The notes below the pieces were generated by a model, which was given only the letters and a program-made list of their open reading frames with translations, had not been told where the DNA came from and searched no databases. The translations under genes were made by a program, and so were the position numbers. A stretch of 64,000 nt of DNA from Bacillota bacterium (lineage in GTDB: Bacteria; Bacillota; Clostridia; Acetivibrionales; JAEXSP01). This document shows positions 45,016 through 54,243 of this stretch, piece after piece. The stretch spans positions 277,579-341,578 of the forward strand of contig JAEXSP010000034.1 in NCBI GenBank assembly GCA_023453795.1. The letters run 5' to 3'. How positions within the stretch are numbered: the stretch's first letter is position 1; every line of letters starts with the position of its first letter.

Positions 45016-45828
45016 ATGAAATTATTGAAAGCAACTTTATTGGTTCTTGTTTGTGCGGCACTGCTTACCACTATTTTCTTAAATAGCCCGGGAAATGCCG
45101 TACCGGTAGCTGCAAATGAACAGCAGCAGTCACAGAACAAGATATCTGTTACAGGAAGTGCCGATGTTATGGTTATGCCCGATGAAGCAGTAATTACAGT
45201 AGGAATTGAGAGCAGAAACAGGAGTATGGTAAAAGCTAAAGAAGAAAACGATGAAATATCAAAAAAAATTAAAGACATCACAGAGGACTTTAAAATCGAA
45301 GCAAAATGCGTACAGCTGGATTACATGGACATTAAGCCCTGCGACCTGACAAAAAGGGGCTCATACGACTATTATTATGATACTGCTCCGGAGAATATGG
45401 GGTATGTAGTTAGAAAAAAGGTTGTAATAACCTTGAAAAACCTTGATAATTTCGAAAAGGTGATTACCGAGATTGCAAAAAACGGGGCTGAGTTAATTCA
45501 AGGTGTGGAATTCAAGACTACCGAACTAAGAAAAAACAAGGACAAGGCTAGGGAGCTGGCAGTTCAGGCAGCAAAAGAAAAAGCTTCTGCAATGACAAAG
45601 GTGCTCGGGCAGCAAATAGGAAAAGCGGTTACGATTACTGAGCAGGAAGAATACTCATGGTCATGGTATGACTCATGGTACAGCGGCTTGTACGGCTCGT
45701 CTTCAATGGCGGCAAACAGCGTTCAGAATGTTATATCCTCAGGAAACCAGCAGCAAAACAGCCAGGATATTGCACCCGGTAGCATTAAGGTGAGAGCAAA
45801 GGTCAGCATAGATTTTGCACTGCTTTAA
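45016..45828 (+). CDS. SIMPL (DUF541) secreted protein
   Basis: A 270-residue exported protein with a signal peptide (MKLLKATLLVLVCAALLTTI). The body is the SIMPL/DUF541 domain: ISVTGSADVMVMPDEAVITVGIE at the start, repeated alpha-beta segments, and VRAKVSIDFAL at the end. Members are linked to oxidative-stress tolerance in some bacteria, mechanism unclear. A tyrosine/serine-rich insertion (about 210-245) separates the last strands. CGGAGG precedes ATG at 45016. Confidence 0.83.
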   Translation: MKLLKATLLVLVCAALLTTIFLNSPGNAVPVAANEQQQSQNKISVTGSADVMVMPDEAVITVGIESRNRSMVKAKEENDEISKKIKDITEDFKIEAKCVQLDYMDIKPCDLTKRGSYDYYYDTAPENMGYVVRKKVVITLKNLDNFEKVITEIAKNGAELIQGVEFKTTELRKNKDKARELAVQAAKEKASAMTKVLGQQIGKAVTITEQEEYSWSWYDSWYSGLYGSSSMAANSVQNVISSGNQQQNSQDIAPGSIKVRAKVSIDFALL

Positions 45829-45863
45829 CCGGGAAAAGGCACTGTAGAAGATTAATATGCTGA

Positions 45864-45892
45864 TTGTACAGGGTTTGTCCATATGGTATGAT
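45864..45892 (+). promoter_or_regulatory. Promoter of lipoprotein gene 45922
   Basis: TTGTAC at 45864-45869, 17-bp spacer, TATGAT at 45887-45892 with TGG extended -10. Confidence 0.6.
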
Positions 45893-45921
45893 GTTATAAA
45901 TTCATTTTTCGAGGTTAATTA

Positions 45922-47025
45922 ATGAAAAGGATTGTATTTGGGCTTTTGCTGGCATTTATAATGCTTCTGTCGGTTTCATGCGATTATTCGATAAAAGGGG
46001 TATCTGACCCCGGAACAGCTGATGAAATTGTACTGCCTGAATCCTCAGGAAATAGCAAATTGAATGTGAACCTAAGAAATGTTGTGCCAAACAACGCTTA
46101 TCAGCAGAATGTCGTAAATAAACTTTATGACAATATAGGGACAGAGCAATTTTGTGTGGATTTTTGTGTTGATGAGAAAAATATATATGTCCTAAGATAT
46201 GGTGAAAAAGCGGATGGAGTTGAAACGGGTAAACTGGTTGATGTGTACGATGTTGAAACGGGTCGCTTGATAACGAAGATAAGTGCGGGCGAGGACATAA
46301 AATGCAATGCGATAGCCATAAATAACAAGATGATTTATCTATATGACTATGTAAGCGGGGAGATTTTGAAATACTCAACGGAGGGCACTTTTGTCGGGAA
46401 AACAGATACTAAAATGCCAAATGTTAAGGTTGCCAAAATGGAAGTGCTGGATTGGGGAGCAAGGCTTGCGGTTCTGGGTGCATACTCAGGAAAAGATATG
46501 ATATATATATTGAGCTGCGACAGTCATAAGTACGGAAAGTTATCTACAAGTAACGTGACTGTACAATTGGATTACGATGGAAGCATTCAAGATTTCTGCA
46601 TTATGAACGAAAGCTCAATTGTCATAAAGGTTTCCCCTGAACGTATCTGCCTGTATGACCTAAACAAGGAAAGAGTTGTCAAAACCAGCTACATACCGGA
46701 TTCGGCCAAGTTAATTCAATTCAGCTCAGGCATACTATATTCCGTTTCTGTTCCAAAGGTAGCTTTATACGGTAACCAGGTTGCAAATATATCCAATGAG
46801 GGCAGCGGAAATTCCATCGGAAGGCTGATCGTTGGAGTAGATTTCCCATGGTCAACGGACTCGGCAAGCTTAAATGATTTCCAGCTGGGGGATATCAGTA
46901 TACCCTTTGCCGGCATAGGCCTGAATCACATTAAAATGAAGCAGAACAATAAATATTTATTCTTCCTCGATCGGGGAAATAATGGCAAGGCAGAAGCAAG
47001 CTCAATTTATCGTGTGGCTAAGTAA
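45922..47025 (+). CDS. Predicted beta-propeller lipoprotein
   Basis: A 367-residue lipoprotein: MKRIVFGLLLAFIMLLSVSC with the lipobox LSVSC and Cys20. The mature part has recurrent blade-like strands (FCVDFCVDEKNIYVLRYGE, GRLITKISAGEDIKCNAIAI, GEILKYSTEGTFVGK), suggesting a 6-bladed NHL/WD-like propeller. No named family is recognised. Surface-attached; probably binds a protein or glycan partner. Own promoter, CGAGG ribosome site, terminator after it. Confidence 0.72.
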   Translation: MKRIVFGLLLAFIMLLSVSCDYSIKGVSDPGTADEIVLPESSGNSKLNVNLRNVVPNNAYQQNVVNKLYDNIGTEQFCVDFCVDEKNIYVLRYGEKADGVETGKLVDVYDVETGRLITKISAGEDIKCNAIAINNKMIYLYDYVSGEILKYSTEGTFVGKTDTKMPNVKVAKMEVLDWGARLAVLGAYSGKDMIYILSCDSHKYGKLSTSNVTVQLDYDGSIQDFCIMNESSIVIKVSPERICLYDLNKERVVKTSYIPDSAKLIQFSSGILYSVSVPKVALYGNQVANISNEGSGNSIGRLIVGVDFPWSTDSASLNDFQLGDISIPFAGIGLNHIKMKQNNKYLFFLDRGNNGKAEASSIYRVAK

Positions 47026-47042
47026 TATAGCTTTAATAGCAT

Positions 47043-47080
47043 AACAAACTCGAAAAATTTTTTCGGGTTTGTTTTTTTTG
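47043..47080 (+). terminator. Intrinsic terminator after lipoprotein gene
   Basis: AACAAACTCGAAAAA with TTTTTCGGGTTTGTT hairpin and an eight-T tail. Confidence 0.85.
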
Positions 47081-47141
47081 ATGTCACAAATTTGAATAAG
47101 GCTCATATAAATAATAGGGATTTTTAAATATTGTAAATAAG

Positions 47142-47981
47142 GTGGTATCGACTTACGAAATTATGAAAACGAAGAGGACAGCAATTGCAGTATTTCTTTC
47201 CCTGATTATTATTTTAACCCCATTTTCGCAAAGAGCCTATGGGCTTCAACAGATTAATCCCCAGGAAAAAGCCAAGTCAGCATTGACAGGCAGCTCTAAA
47301 ATAGTATTGAACAAAGGGAGCAGGGGATATAAGGTAATCGACCTTCAGAAAAGACTATGTGTTTCAGGTTTCAAGATTGCATTGACAGGAGTATATGATG
47401 AGGCTACGTTTCAAGCCGTAAAGGAATTTCAGACGCTAGCAGGACTTAACCCTACAGGCTGTTTGGACACAGATACTAATAGCCTGATAGCCCTGATAGA
47501 TCTGATTGACTTGGGCCCGGCGAAACTGAAGGCATCAGTGAAGGATGTCAAGGATGCTGCTTCGAAAGAGAATTTTATTAACAAGAACAATTACGCAAGC
47601 TACACGGGTTATTTTATCTGGGTTAACAAGGCATCCTTTACTGTCAACATATTTATAGGGGAAAAAGGTGAATGGAAAATAATAAGGCAATTTCCCTGCA
47701 CAATCGGGATCGGCGGCGGATATGAGACTCCCTGCGGAATATTCCAGACAGGAACAAAGGGTAAATATTTTCTTTCAAAATATAACGTAAGTGCAAAATA
47801 TTTTACACATATAACCGACCATATTCTTTTTCACAGCATCCTGTTTGATCCAAAGGGAAAAAGGATTGTTGACTCAAGGCTGAAAATGAGGCTGTCGCAT
47901 GGATGCATAAGATTGGCAATACCTGATGCAATATATATTTATAACTATATCGTACAGGGGACGACAGTTCTGATAAATTGA
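47142..47981 (+). CDS. L,D-transpeptidase with peptidoglycan-binding domain
   Basis: A 279-residue exported enzyme. Signal peptide near the N-terminus, PG_binding_1 repeat at about 58-112 (GSRGYKVIDLQKRLCVSGFKI..FQAVKEFQTLAG) and a YkuD domain at about 155-279 with catalytic Cys in SHGCIRL and upstream His in FHSILFD. It cross-links peptide stems 3-3 or attaches proteins. The start is uncertain: GTG 47142 or ATG 47163; AAGGTGG (47139-47145) fits neither perfectly, but the signal peptide begins more cleanly at 47163. Confidence 0.88.
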   Translation: MVSTYEIMKTKRTAIAVFLSLIIILTPFSQRAYGLQQINPQEKAKSALTGSSKIVLNKGSRGYKVIDLQKRLCVSGFKIALTGVYDEATFQAVKEFQTLAGLNPTGCLDTDTNSLIALIDLIDLGPAKLKASVKDVKDAASKENFINKNNYASYTGYFIWVNKASFTVNIFIGEKGEWKIIRQFPCTIGIGGGYETPCGIFQTGTKGKYFLSKYNVSAKYFTHITDHILFHSILFDPKGKRIVDSRLKMRLSHGCIRLAIPDAIYIYNYIVQGTTVLIN

Positions 47982-48164
47982 ATATTTTCAGATAAGATAG
48001 ATGGAAATTTTTATTCTTAAACAATCTGTGTATTTTACAGTAAACCTAAGATTTTTCAACTATAAAACCCAAACGGAAAATGATATATTTTAGGAAATGT
48101 TGTCAATTGTATCCTGGCCGGGAGAAAGTTTACAATGAGCGAAATTCCGTTAAGGGGGATTGTT

Positions 48165-49535
48165 ATGAATAAAAAGATTAAGGGAATAGCAGTTATTATG
48201 GCTTTGATATTGTTAATCGGAGGTTCTGCGGCTTTTGGCACAGTAGATAATACGGATTATCCATATTCCTTTAGTGCAAATGTTAGTTTTAATGCCAATA
48301 AAGAATTTCAAACCATTCAGGGCTTTGGAGGGTTTGGCTTCCGTGATGTGAATTGGTCTGACCCGTCGAACTGGTGGACAGACTCTTGGGGGGATACCGT
48401 ATTAAACGACCTTGGCTTATCCCTTACAAGAAATGAATGGTATCCGCCGCAAATAGAAGGAGAAATACAGGATGCAAATTGGGAAATTCAAAAGCCCTTT
48501 ATACAAAAATACCACAATCTTGCGAGGCTGAGCGGGAAACCCCTGAAGCAGATTCTTGCAATATGGTCTCCTCCGGCGTACATGAAAAGCAATAACAGCA
48601 CAAAAAATGGGGGTACGCTGCTGCCGGAATACTATGATGATTTCGGAAAATGGCTTGTTGAGTGTCTTGATGCGTATAAGGAGGCAGGTGTAAACGTATA
48701 TGGCATAAGCCCTCAAAATGAGCCATCAGCAGTGGTTCCTTACAATTCGTGTCATTATACTCCTGAGGAATACGTGAATATGATAAAAGTCGTAGGCCCG
48801 ATTGTAAAGAAAGCCTATCCAAATGTCAAACTTATGGGCCCTGAGGAAATGACCTGTGAAACATGGATCTGGAACAAGTCTTACGGTAAGGCGCTTTTAG
48901 AAGATAAAGAAGCTTTGAAATGGATTGATATTATTATTGTTCATGCTTATACCATTGAGTACCAGGATGTTCCTTCAGATACCAGACTTGAAGCAATGCA
49001 GATGAAACAGGTATACGAAAAATACAAAATGGCAGGTAAGGAAATATGGCAGACTGAGGTATGCTCCTTTTTAAATCATTTCCAATATAAAGTCATTATT
49101 GCAGAGTCCATATTTAACAGCCTTTATTACGGGAATGCAAGTGCATGGCTTTCATGGGTTGTTTCTGCAGATGGGAGCGTCCCTGGGAATTATTTGATGA
49201 AGCATGAAGAGAAAGGACCGTTATATTACGGGTTAAGACAATTTTCCAAATATGTACTGCCCGGTGCAAAAAGAGTTTATTCCTCCAGTTCCAATGACGA
49301 ACTGCTTGCGATAGCCTTCAAGCATCCTGAAAACAAAACCTTTACAATGGTTCTTATTAATAAGGCATTTGTACCTATGAATGTTAAGCTGGATGGAAAT
49401 ATCAACACAAAAATGAATATGGTAATGACCACAGACACGGAAAATGCTGTAAGCGCTGGAACAATGAACAGTTCGGGTTCAAAGACAACACTTCCTCCGA
49501 GAAGCATTATTACATTGCAGGGTACGTATAAGTAG
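48165..49535 (+). CDS. GH30-family secreted glycoside hydrolase
   Basis: A 456-residue exported enzyme with a signal peptide (MNKKIKGIAVIMALILLIGG). The (beta/alpha)8 barrel begins with IQGFGGFGFRD; the acid/base Glu is in SPQNEPS and the nucleophile Glu in WQTEVCS, and the C-terminal beta-domain closes with LPPRSIITLQG. This fits clan A family GH30, which includes xylanases, glucuronoxylanases and beta-1,6-glucanases/galactanases; the exact substrate is not clear. No dockerin, CBM or SLH domain is attached. AAGGGGG precedes ATG at 48165. Confidence 0.87.
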   Translation: MNKKIKGIAVIMALILLIGGSAAFGTVDNTDYPYSFSANVSFNANKEFQTIQGFGGFGFRDVNWSDPSNWWTDSWGDTVLNDLGLSLTRNEWYPPQIEGEIQDANWEIQKPFIQKYHNLARLSGKPLKQILAIWSPPAYMKSNNSTKNGGTLLPEYYDDFGKWLVECLDAYKEAGVNVYGISPQNEPSAVVPYNSCHYTPEEYVNMIKVVGPIVKKAYPNVKLMGPEEMTCETWIWNKSYGKALLEDKEALKWIDIIIVHAYTIEYQDVPSDTRLEAMQMKQVYEKYKMAGKEIWQTEVCSFLNHFQYKVIIAESIFNSLYYGNASAWLSWVVSADGSVPGNYLMKHEEKGPLYYGLRQFSKYVLPGAKRVYSSSSNDELLAIAFKHPENKTFTMVLINKAFVPMNVKLDGNINTKMNMVMTTDTENAVSAGTMNSSGSKTTLPPRSIITLQGTYK

Positions 49536-49569
49536 CATTAACTCATATTCAATATAAATGGATGGATAT

Positions 49570-49622
49570 CTAAGGAGAGCATGCTTGATTTATCTGTATT
49601 GAGCATGCTCTTGATTTTTAAA
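49570..49622. terminator. Convergent terminator between GH30 and YesN genes
   Basis: GAGCATGCT-type inverted repeat (GAGAGCATGCT .. AGCATGCTC) followed by T-rich sequence on the plus strand, and A-rich flank for the opposite direction. Confidence 0.7.
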
Positions 49623-49654
49623 GGTAAATTACCAATACATTCGAATTAAATTTC

Positions 49655-51220
49655 TTACATATCGTTGCAATACAGGTCTCTGAATTCGGAAGGTGACATT
49701 TCAGTGAATTTTTTAAAAGCCTTATAAAAATAGTTTGCGTCATTGTAGCCAACATGAAGGGCGATTTCCTTTGTCGTATTGGAGGAGCAAAGAAGGAGCT
49801 CCTTTGCTTTCTCAATCCTTACCCTGTTGACATAATCTGAAAAATACTCTGAGGTTTCGTCTTTAAACAGTGCTCCCAAATAATTTGGGTTGGTATTAAG
49901 TTGAATAGCCAATGATTTTAGACAAATATCATCAGAATAATTTTCCTTAATATGATTAATTAACCTTTTAACAAGAGGACCGATATTTCTGCCTTTTTCA
50001 CATGTTAAATCTATTAGCTTTGAGGACGCTTCTTTGATGAAGTCTGTAATAGCCTCCATGCTCTGCATTTTATTAAGCTCGGTAAAGGAAAAGTTCAGTT
50101 TGTTGATCAAACTTTTATTCCCTAAAGTTATAATTCGTGTACAGTTAACGATTGAAAAAAGCAATTCTACCGATATGTTTTTAACCATGGATGGGGTTAT
50201 TCCATCAGACTTTTTTATACAGGTGAAGATCCGGTCTATGTAAAGGTACAATGCGTTTTTGTCTTTTGCCCTGATAAGTCTGCTTATCTCACTAATGGAT
50301 ATGAGGTCGTCCAGTTTTGCTTTTACAGGATTTTTTTGTATAAGATTATAGTTCAGTATACTGTTTTTGGGCAAGATAATTGAGTATTGCTGCAATTCAT
50401 AAGCATTCAAATAACTCCTGTTAATAAGCCTATGATCGTTTTCGATACTTCCCCAAGTAAAAAAATAATCAATTTTCATTAATGCCAATCCCTGCAGGCA
50501 CTCTTGCACAGCCCTGTCATATAAGCTCTTTTCAGAGGAAGATCCACCTAAACCCAATATGGAAACGATTATTCCATCCGGGGTGTAAAAGGCGGTTGCG
50601 TAACTAGAAAAAGACAATTTTTCCGTTAACCTTTTTTCTATATCCGCAAATAAAAGATTATTCCCCACCTGGGATACTATCCTTAAGGTACAAACAATAT
50701 AAGGCGGTTTCCCGAAATCTATATCAAGTATCCTTGTCCTTTCCTCAAATTCACTTTCATTTATTGAATTTGTAACCCACCTGTACAGAATATTGTTTCG
50801 GATAATACCCATATCCTTTATATACTTCAAACGTTCAGATTCATCCTTGGATATTTTGTCCAAGGTGCTTTTTATGGTGGTCTCAAGCTCTTCAGAATTT
50901 ATTGGCTTCAAGATATAATTTTCAATACCAAGCTTAATGGATTCTTTTAAATACTCGAAGTCATCGTACCCGCTTAAAATTATAAATTTCGTAGCAGGAT
51001 TGGTATCCCTGACTATTTTTATCAACTGAAGGCCATCCATTTCCGGCATTTTAATATCCGTAATGAGTATATCGGCAGAGTTCTTTTTTAAGGCATCCAG
51101 TGCCTCGGCTCCATTTAAAGCCGTGCCAATGATTTCTATACCGAATTCCTCCCAATTGAGGATATGTCTTAATCCTTCAAGAATGAAGGGCTCGTCATCA
51201 GCTATGAATACTTTGTACAT
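49655..51220 (-). CDS. YesN-like AraC-family response regulator
   Basis: A 521-residue regulator. Receiver 1-120 with D8-D9, phospho-acceptor D55 (ITDIKMP) and Lys in ILKPIN. A long middle region (about 130-410) is typical for this family. Two AraC helix-turn-helix motifs lie at about 420-515 (LAIQLNTNPNYLGALFKDE and TTKEIALHVGYNDANYFYKAFKK). YesMN systems control polysaccharide uptake and degradation genes. No YesM kinase is adjacent, so its partner lies elsewhere. Convergent with the GH30 gene, which is a plausible but unproven target. Confidence 0.9.
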   Translation of the reverse strand: MYKVFIADDEPFILEGLRHILNWEEFGIEIIGTALNGAEALDALKKNSADILITDIKMPEMDGLQLIKIVRDTNPATKFIILSGYDDFEYLKESIKLGIENYILKPINSEELETTIKSTLDKISKDESERLKYIKDMGIIRNNILYRWVTNSINESEFEERTRILDIDFGKPPYIVCTLRIVSQVGNNLLFADIEKRLTEKLSFSSYATAFYTPDGIIVSILGLGGSSSEKSLYDRAVQECLQGLALMKIDYFFTWGSIENDHRLINRSYLNAYELQQYSIILPKNSILNYNLIQKNPVKAKLDDLISISEISRLIRAKDKNALYLYIDRIFTCIKKSDGITPSMVKNISVELLFSIVNCTRIITLGNKSLINKLNFSFTELNKMQSMEAITDFIKEASSKLIDLTCEKGRNIGPLVKRLINHIKENYSDDICLKSLAIQLNTNPNYLGALFKDETSEYFSDYVNRVRIEKAKELLLCSSNTTKEIALHVGYNDANYFYKAFKKFTEMSPSEFRDLYCNDM

Positions 51221-51358
51221 ATCTTTCCGACTCCTTTTTCGTATTTAAAGGAAAATCTACCATGATAACAGAGCAAAGTATTGTAAAATGAGAAAGTACT
51301 TCTTTTTCATAGCTGTATGAAAAGATTCATATCCTAAAGTATGACAATTGAAAGTTTG

Positions 51359-51826
51359 TTATTTTAAAAAGATCTCTATATTTTCTACATGCTTCTGCTC
51401 TTCATTGATAATTTCCGTCATCAGTTTGTATTTGGTGCTGGTGACATCTTTCTTTGTTCTGACAAAGAGACCTTGTACAAATGTCGCAAGAGCAAGGTTT
51501 TCCTTTTCAAAATTCAGACATGCCTTCAAAAACTCTTTTGTATTTTCGACAGATATATTTATAAATGAATTATTGAAATCATTTATAAATTTTACCGCCT
51601 TGTCATAAACATCAAAATCAATTTCCTCTTCCTTATCATCCATCATTTCCTGTTTTATATAATTATATTTTTCGATATGTTGCATTTCCTGTGCAGCAAA
51701 TACTCTTGCCAGTGTTTTGACTTTCACATCAGCTGCTTTGGAATCTGCAAGCATCAAGAATCTTTCATAGCCAAGCTTCTCAATAGATATAAAATTATCC
51801 ATTAAATCCATGATGGAATATCCCAT
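51359..51826 (-). CDS. Ferritin-like/rubrerythrin-type protein
   Basis: A 155-residue four-helix protein with the ferritin-like metal pattern: E16 and E-M-Q-H (EMQHIEKY) in the first pair and E110 plus EEQKHVENIE in the second. This fits the di-iron rubrerythrin/ferritin-like family without the rubredoxin tail. Probably detoxifies peroxide or stores iron in an anaerobe. AGGAGG precedes ATG. Confidence 0.75.
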   Translation of the reverse strand: MGYSIMDLMDNFISIEKLGYERFLMLADSKAADVKVKTLARVFAAQEMQHIEKYNYIKQEMMDDKEEEIDFDVYDKAVKFINDFNNSFINISVENTKEFLKACLNFEKENLALATFVQGLFVRTKKDVTSTKYKLMTEIINEEQKHVENIEIFLK

Positions 51827-51863
51827 AAGATCCTCCTATGATAAGCATTTTTTTGCCTAGGTC

Positions 51864-52886
51864 TTAAGTTTTGTGTTCCAGATAGAATTTTCTGTAATCG
51901 TCCAGCATGTATTTCAATACAGACGGTGTATCAAGCTTATAAGGACAATGATTTTTGCAATGCCCGCAGCCTGAGCACTTCTCAATAAGCTCCATCTGAC
52001 TTTTCCAACCATCTGCCAGAAAGGCTTGGTACGGGGCTCTTCTGAGCAAAAGAGACATCCGGGCTGCCATAGGGATATGAATGCCTGCCGGACAGGGCAG
52101 ACAGTAGCCGCATCCTCTGCAGAATGCACCTGAAAGCTCTTTACGGTCACTTTTTATTATCTCCCACATTTTATCATCAAGCGCAGGAGGATTTTTTTCC
52201 AGGGCTATAAACTCATCCAGCTCGGATTCCTTTTGAATTCCCCAGATAGGGACGACATTGTCAAATTGTCTTAGAAAAGCAAAGGTTGAAGCTGCATTGG
52301 TAATCAAACCGCCTGACATTGCTTTCATGGCTATCAAGCCTATATCATGTTTCTTACATTCCCGAATGATGCTTAGGTCGTCATCGGAGGAAAGGGAGCT
52401 CAGCGGAAACTGAACTGTATCGTACAAACCGGATGAAGCTGCTTTTAAGGCTAGATCGAGACGATGGTTCGTTATTCCGATGAAACGTATCAATCCCTGT
52501 TCCTTTGCTTTAAGAAGTGCCTGATAAAGGCCGTCCTCTTTATCAGGGTCGGGAAGTTCTTCGGGGTTGTGAAGCTGATAAATATCTATATAATCTGTTT
52601 TAAGATTCCTAAGGCTTGTTTCCAGATGCTCAAACAGACCTTTTTCATCTCGGGCGAAGGTCTTCGTTGCGATTATTATGTCTTTTCTTACATGAGAAAG
52701 GGCATGTCCGATTTTTTCTTCGCTGTCCGAATACGCTCTTGCAGTGTCATAAAAGTTAATTCCGTTTTCATATGCCTTATTAAGTATGTGCTTTGCAATG
52801 TCCATACTGACACGCTGAATCGGAAGAACACCGAAGCTGGTTCTTGTAACAAGCAGGTTTGTACGCCCCAATCGTACCTTTTCCAT
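51864..52886 (-). CDS. Aldo/keto reductase with 4Fe-4S domain (2)
   Basis: A 340-residue relative of the protein at 39981. Barrel catalytic region FYDTARAYSDSEEKIG, then C-terminal cysteine motifs GCGYCLPCPAGIHIP and CSGCGHCKNHCPY for Fe-S clusters. COG1453-type oxidoreductase, substrate unknown. It is about 70 residues shorter than the other copy. ATG 52886 has AAGGAG upstream; the longer frame to 52922 does not. Probably independent of its neighbours. Confidence 0.86.
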   Translation of the reverse strand: MEKVRLGRTNLLVTRTSFGVLPIQRVSMDIAKHILNKAYENGINFYDTARAYSDSEEKIGHALSHVRKDIIIATKTFARDEKGLFEHLETSLRNLKTDYIDIYQLHNPEELPDPDKEDGLYQALLKAKEQGLIRFIGITNHRLDLALKAASSGLYDTVQFPLSSLSSDDDLSIIRECKKHDIGLIAMKAMSGGLITNAASTFAFLRQFDNVVPIWGIQKESELDEFIALEKNPPALDDKMWEIIKSDRKELSGAFCRGCGYCLPCPAGIHIPMAARMSLLLRRAPYQAFLADGWKSQMELIEKCSGCGHCKNHCPYKLDTPSVLKYMLDDYRKFYLEHKT

Positions 52887-52968
52887 AATTACTTTCTCCT
52901 TATCAATAGTCAGTATAATCAACCGGTAATTATATTAACAGCTGAATGATGTTCTGTTATTAAAATTA

Positions 52969-54015
52969 TTACAATATCAGGAAGGATAACGCTATTATAG
53001 CATAAACTGCTATTAGCTGCAGTCCTTCAAGCCAATTTGATTCTCCGTCGCTTGAAACCTTGTTTGCTATGATTACCGCAACGATGAGAGAAACAAGTTC
53101 AAATTCATTGAATACTATACTCATCGGGGTAAACAAGAGGCTGATGAAAATTAAGACAGGAGCTACAAATAAGATTATCTGAAGGCTGGAGCCCAAAGCT
53201 ATTTCGACTGCTATATCCATTTTGTTCTTAACTGCCATCAATATTGCAGTGCTGTGCTCGGCAGCATTTCCGATGATCGGTATAAGAATTATACCAATGA
53301 AAAACTTACTTATTCCTATATGCTCTGTCATAGGTTCGACCGAGCTGACAAGCAATTCGCTCATGAATGCTATCAGACCTGTAGCTCCAAGAACCATTAT
53401 GATTGATTTTTTCAAACTCCATTTGGATTCTGCGGCTTCCTCATGTACTGTTCCGTAAAGGTCTTTATGTGTATAGAATGAAAAGAATAAGCTGAATATG
53501 TATATTATTATCATCAAACAGGCTATTCCAATGCTTAGGGATTCATATCCCGACTTGTTCAGAAGGTCAGGCTTGACAGTATGGGTAAAGATTGCAGGAA
53601 TGCTTAGACCTATTACTGCAAACAAAAGCATGCTTGATGTTACTTCAACGGCATTGCGGTTAAACTTCTGGGTTTTGTATTTAATTCCACCTGCCAGCAT
53701 ACTTGCACCTAAGACAAGAAGAATATTACCTATGACTGAACCGGCTATCGACGCTTTAACAACATCAAAAAGTCCGTCCTTCAATGCAAAAAATGAAATA
53801 ATAAGTTCTGTAGCATTACCGAAGGTTGCATTCAATAAACCGCCTACCCTCGGACCTGTATAAACGGAAATTTCTTCTGTAGCCTTTCCGAGAATGCCTG
53901 CCAAAGGAATTATTGCAAAAGCTGAAGAAAAGAAAATCCAGACTGCATCTACACCCAGAAGCCTTAGTGTTATGCTTATCGGAATGAAAATCAATAAATA
54001 TCTTAGGTATTTCAT
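52969..54015 (-). CDS. CaCA-family Ca2+/H+ antiporter
   Basis: A 348-residue membrane protein with about 11 helices. The two inverted-repeat signature motifs of the cation/Ca2+ exchanger superfamily are present: GGLLNATFGNATELIISF (about 58-75) and IGNAAEHSTAILMAVKNKMD (about 248-268). The Glu in each is needed for ion exchange. It exports Ca2+ using the proton gradient, CAX/ChaA branch. GGGGGG precedes ATG. Confidence 0.9.
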   Translation of the reverse strand: MKYLRYLLIFIPISITLRLLGVDAVWIFFSSAFAIIPLAGILGKATEEISVYTGPRVGGLLNATFGNATELIISFFALKDGLFDVVKASIAGSVIGNILLVLGASMLAGGIKYKTQKFNRNAVEVTSSMLLFAVIGLSIPAIFTHTVKPDLLNKSGYESLSIGIACLMIIIYIFSLFFSFYTHKDLYGTVHEEAAESKWSLKKSIIMVLGATGLIAFMSELLVSSVEPMTEHIGISKFFIGIILIPIIGNAAEHSTAILMAVKNKMDIAVEIALGSSLQIILFVAPVLIFISLLFTPMSIVFNEFELVSLIVAVIIANKVSSDGESNWLEGLQLIAVYAIIALSFLIL

Positions 54016-54076
54016 CTATAGCCCCCCATGATTATTTTGTGAGTATTATATCATAATATTTTCTTTCAACAAATGC

Positions 54077-54111
54077 TTAACTAAAATTCAATGTGTTTAA
54101 CTAAAATTCAA
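54077..54111. repeat. Short tandem repeat before cohesin gene
   Basis: TTAACTAAAATTCAA occurs at 54077-54091 and 54097-54111, a 20-bp period. No function is assigned; it lies about 130 bp upstream of the cohesin gene start. Confidence 0.6.
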
Positions 54112-54243
54112 AAACGATATGGACACATGACTGAGTCAACTTGAATCTGCAATTTTTGGATATTATCACCGTTATCCATTGGCATTTTAACTTAACTTGG
54201 GATATAATTAGAGAAGTTGGAAAAAATTTGGGAGGTTAACAGC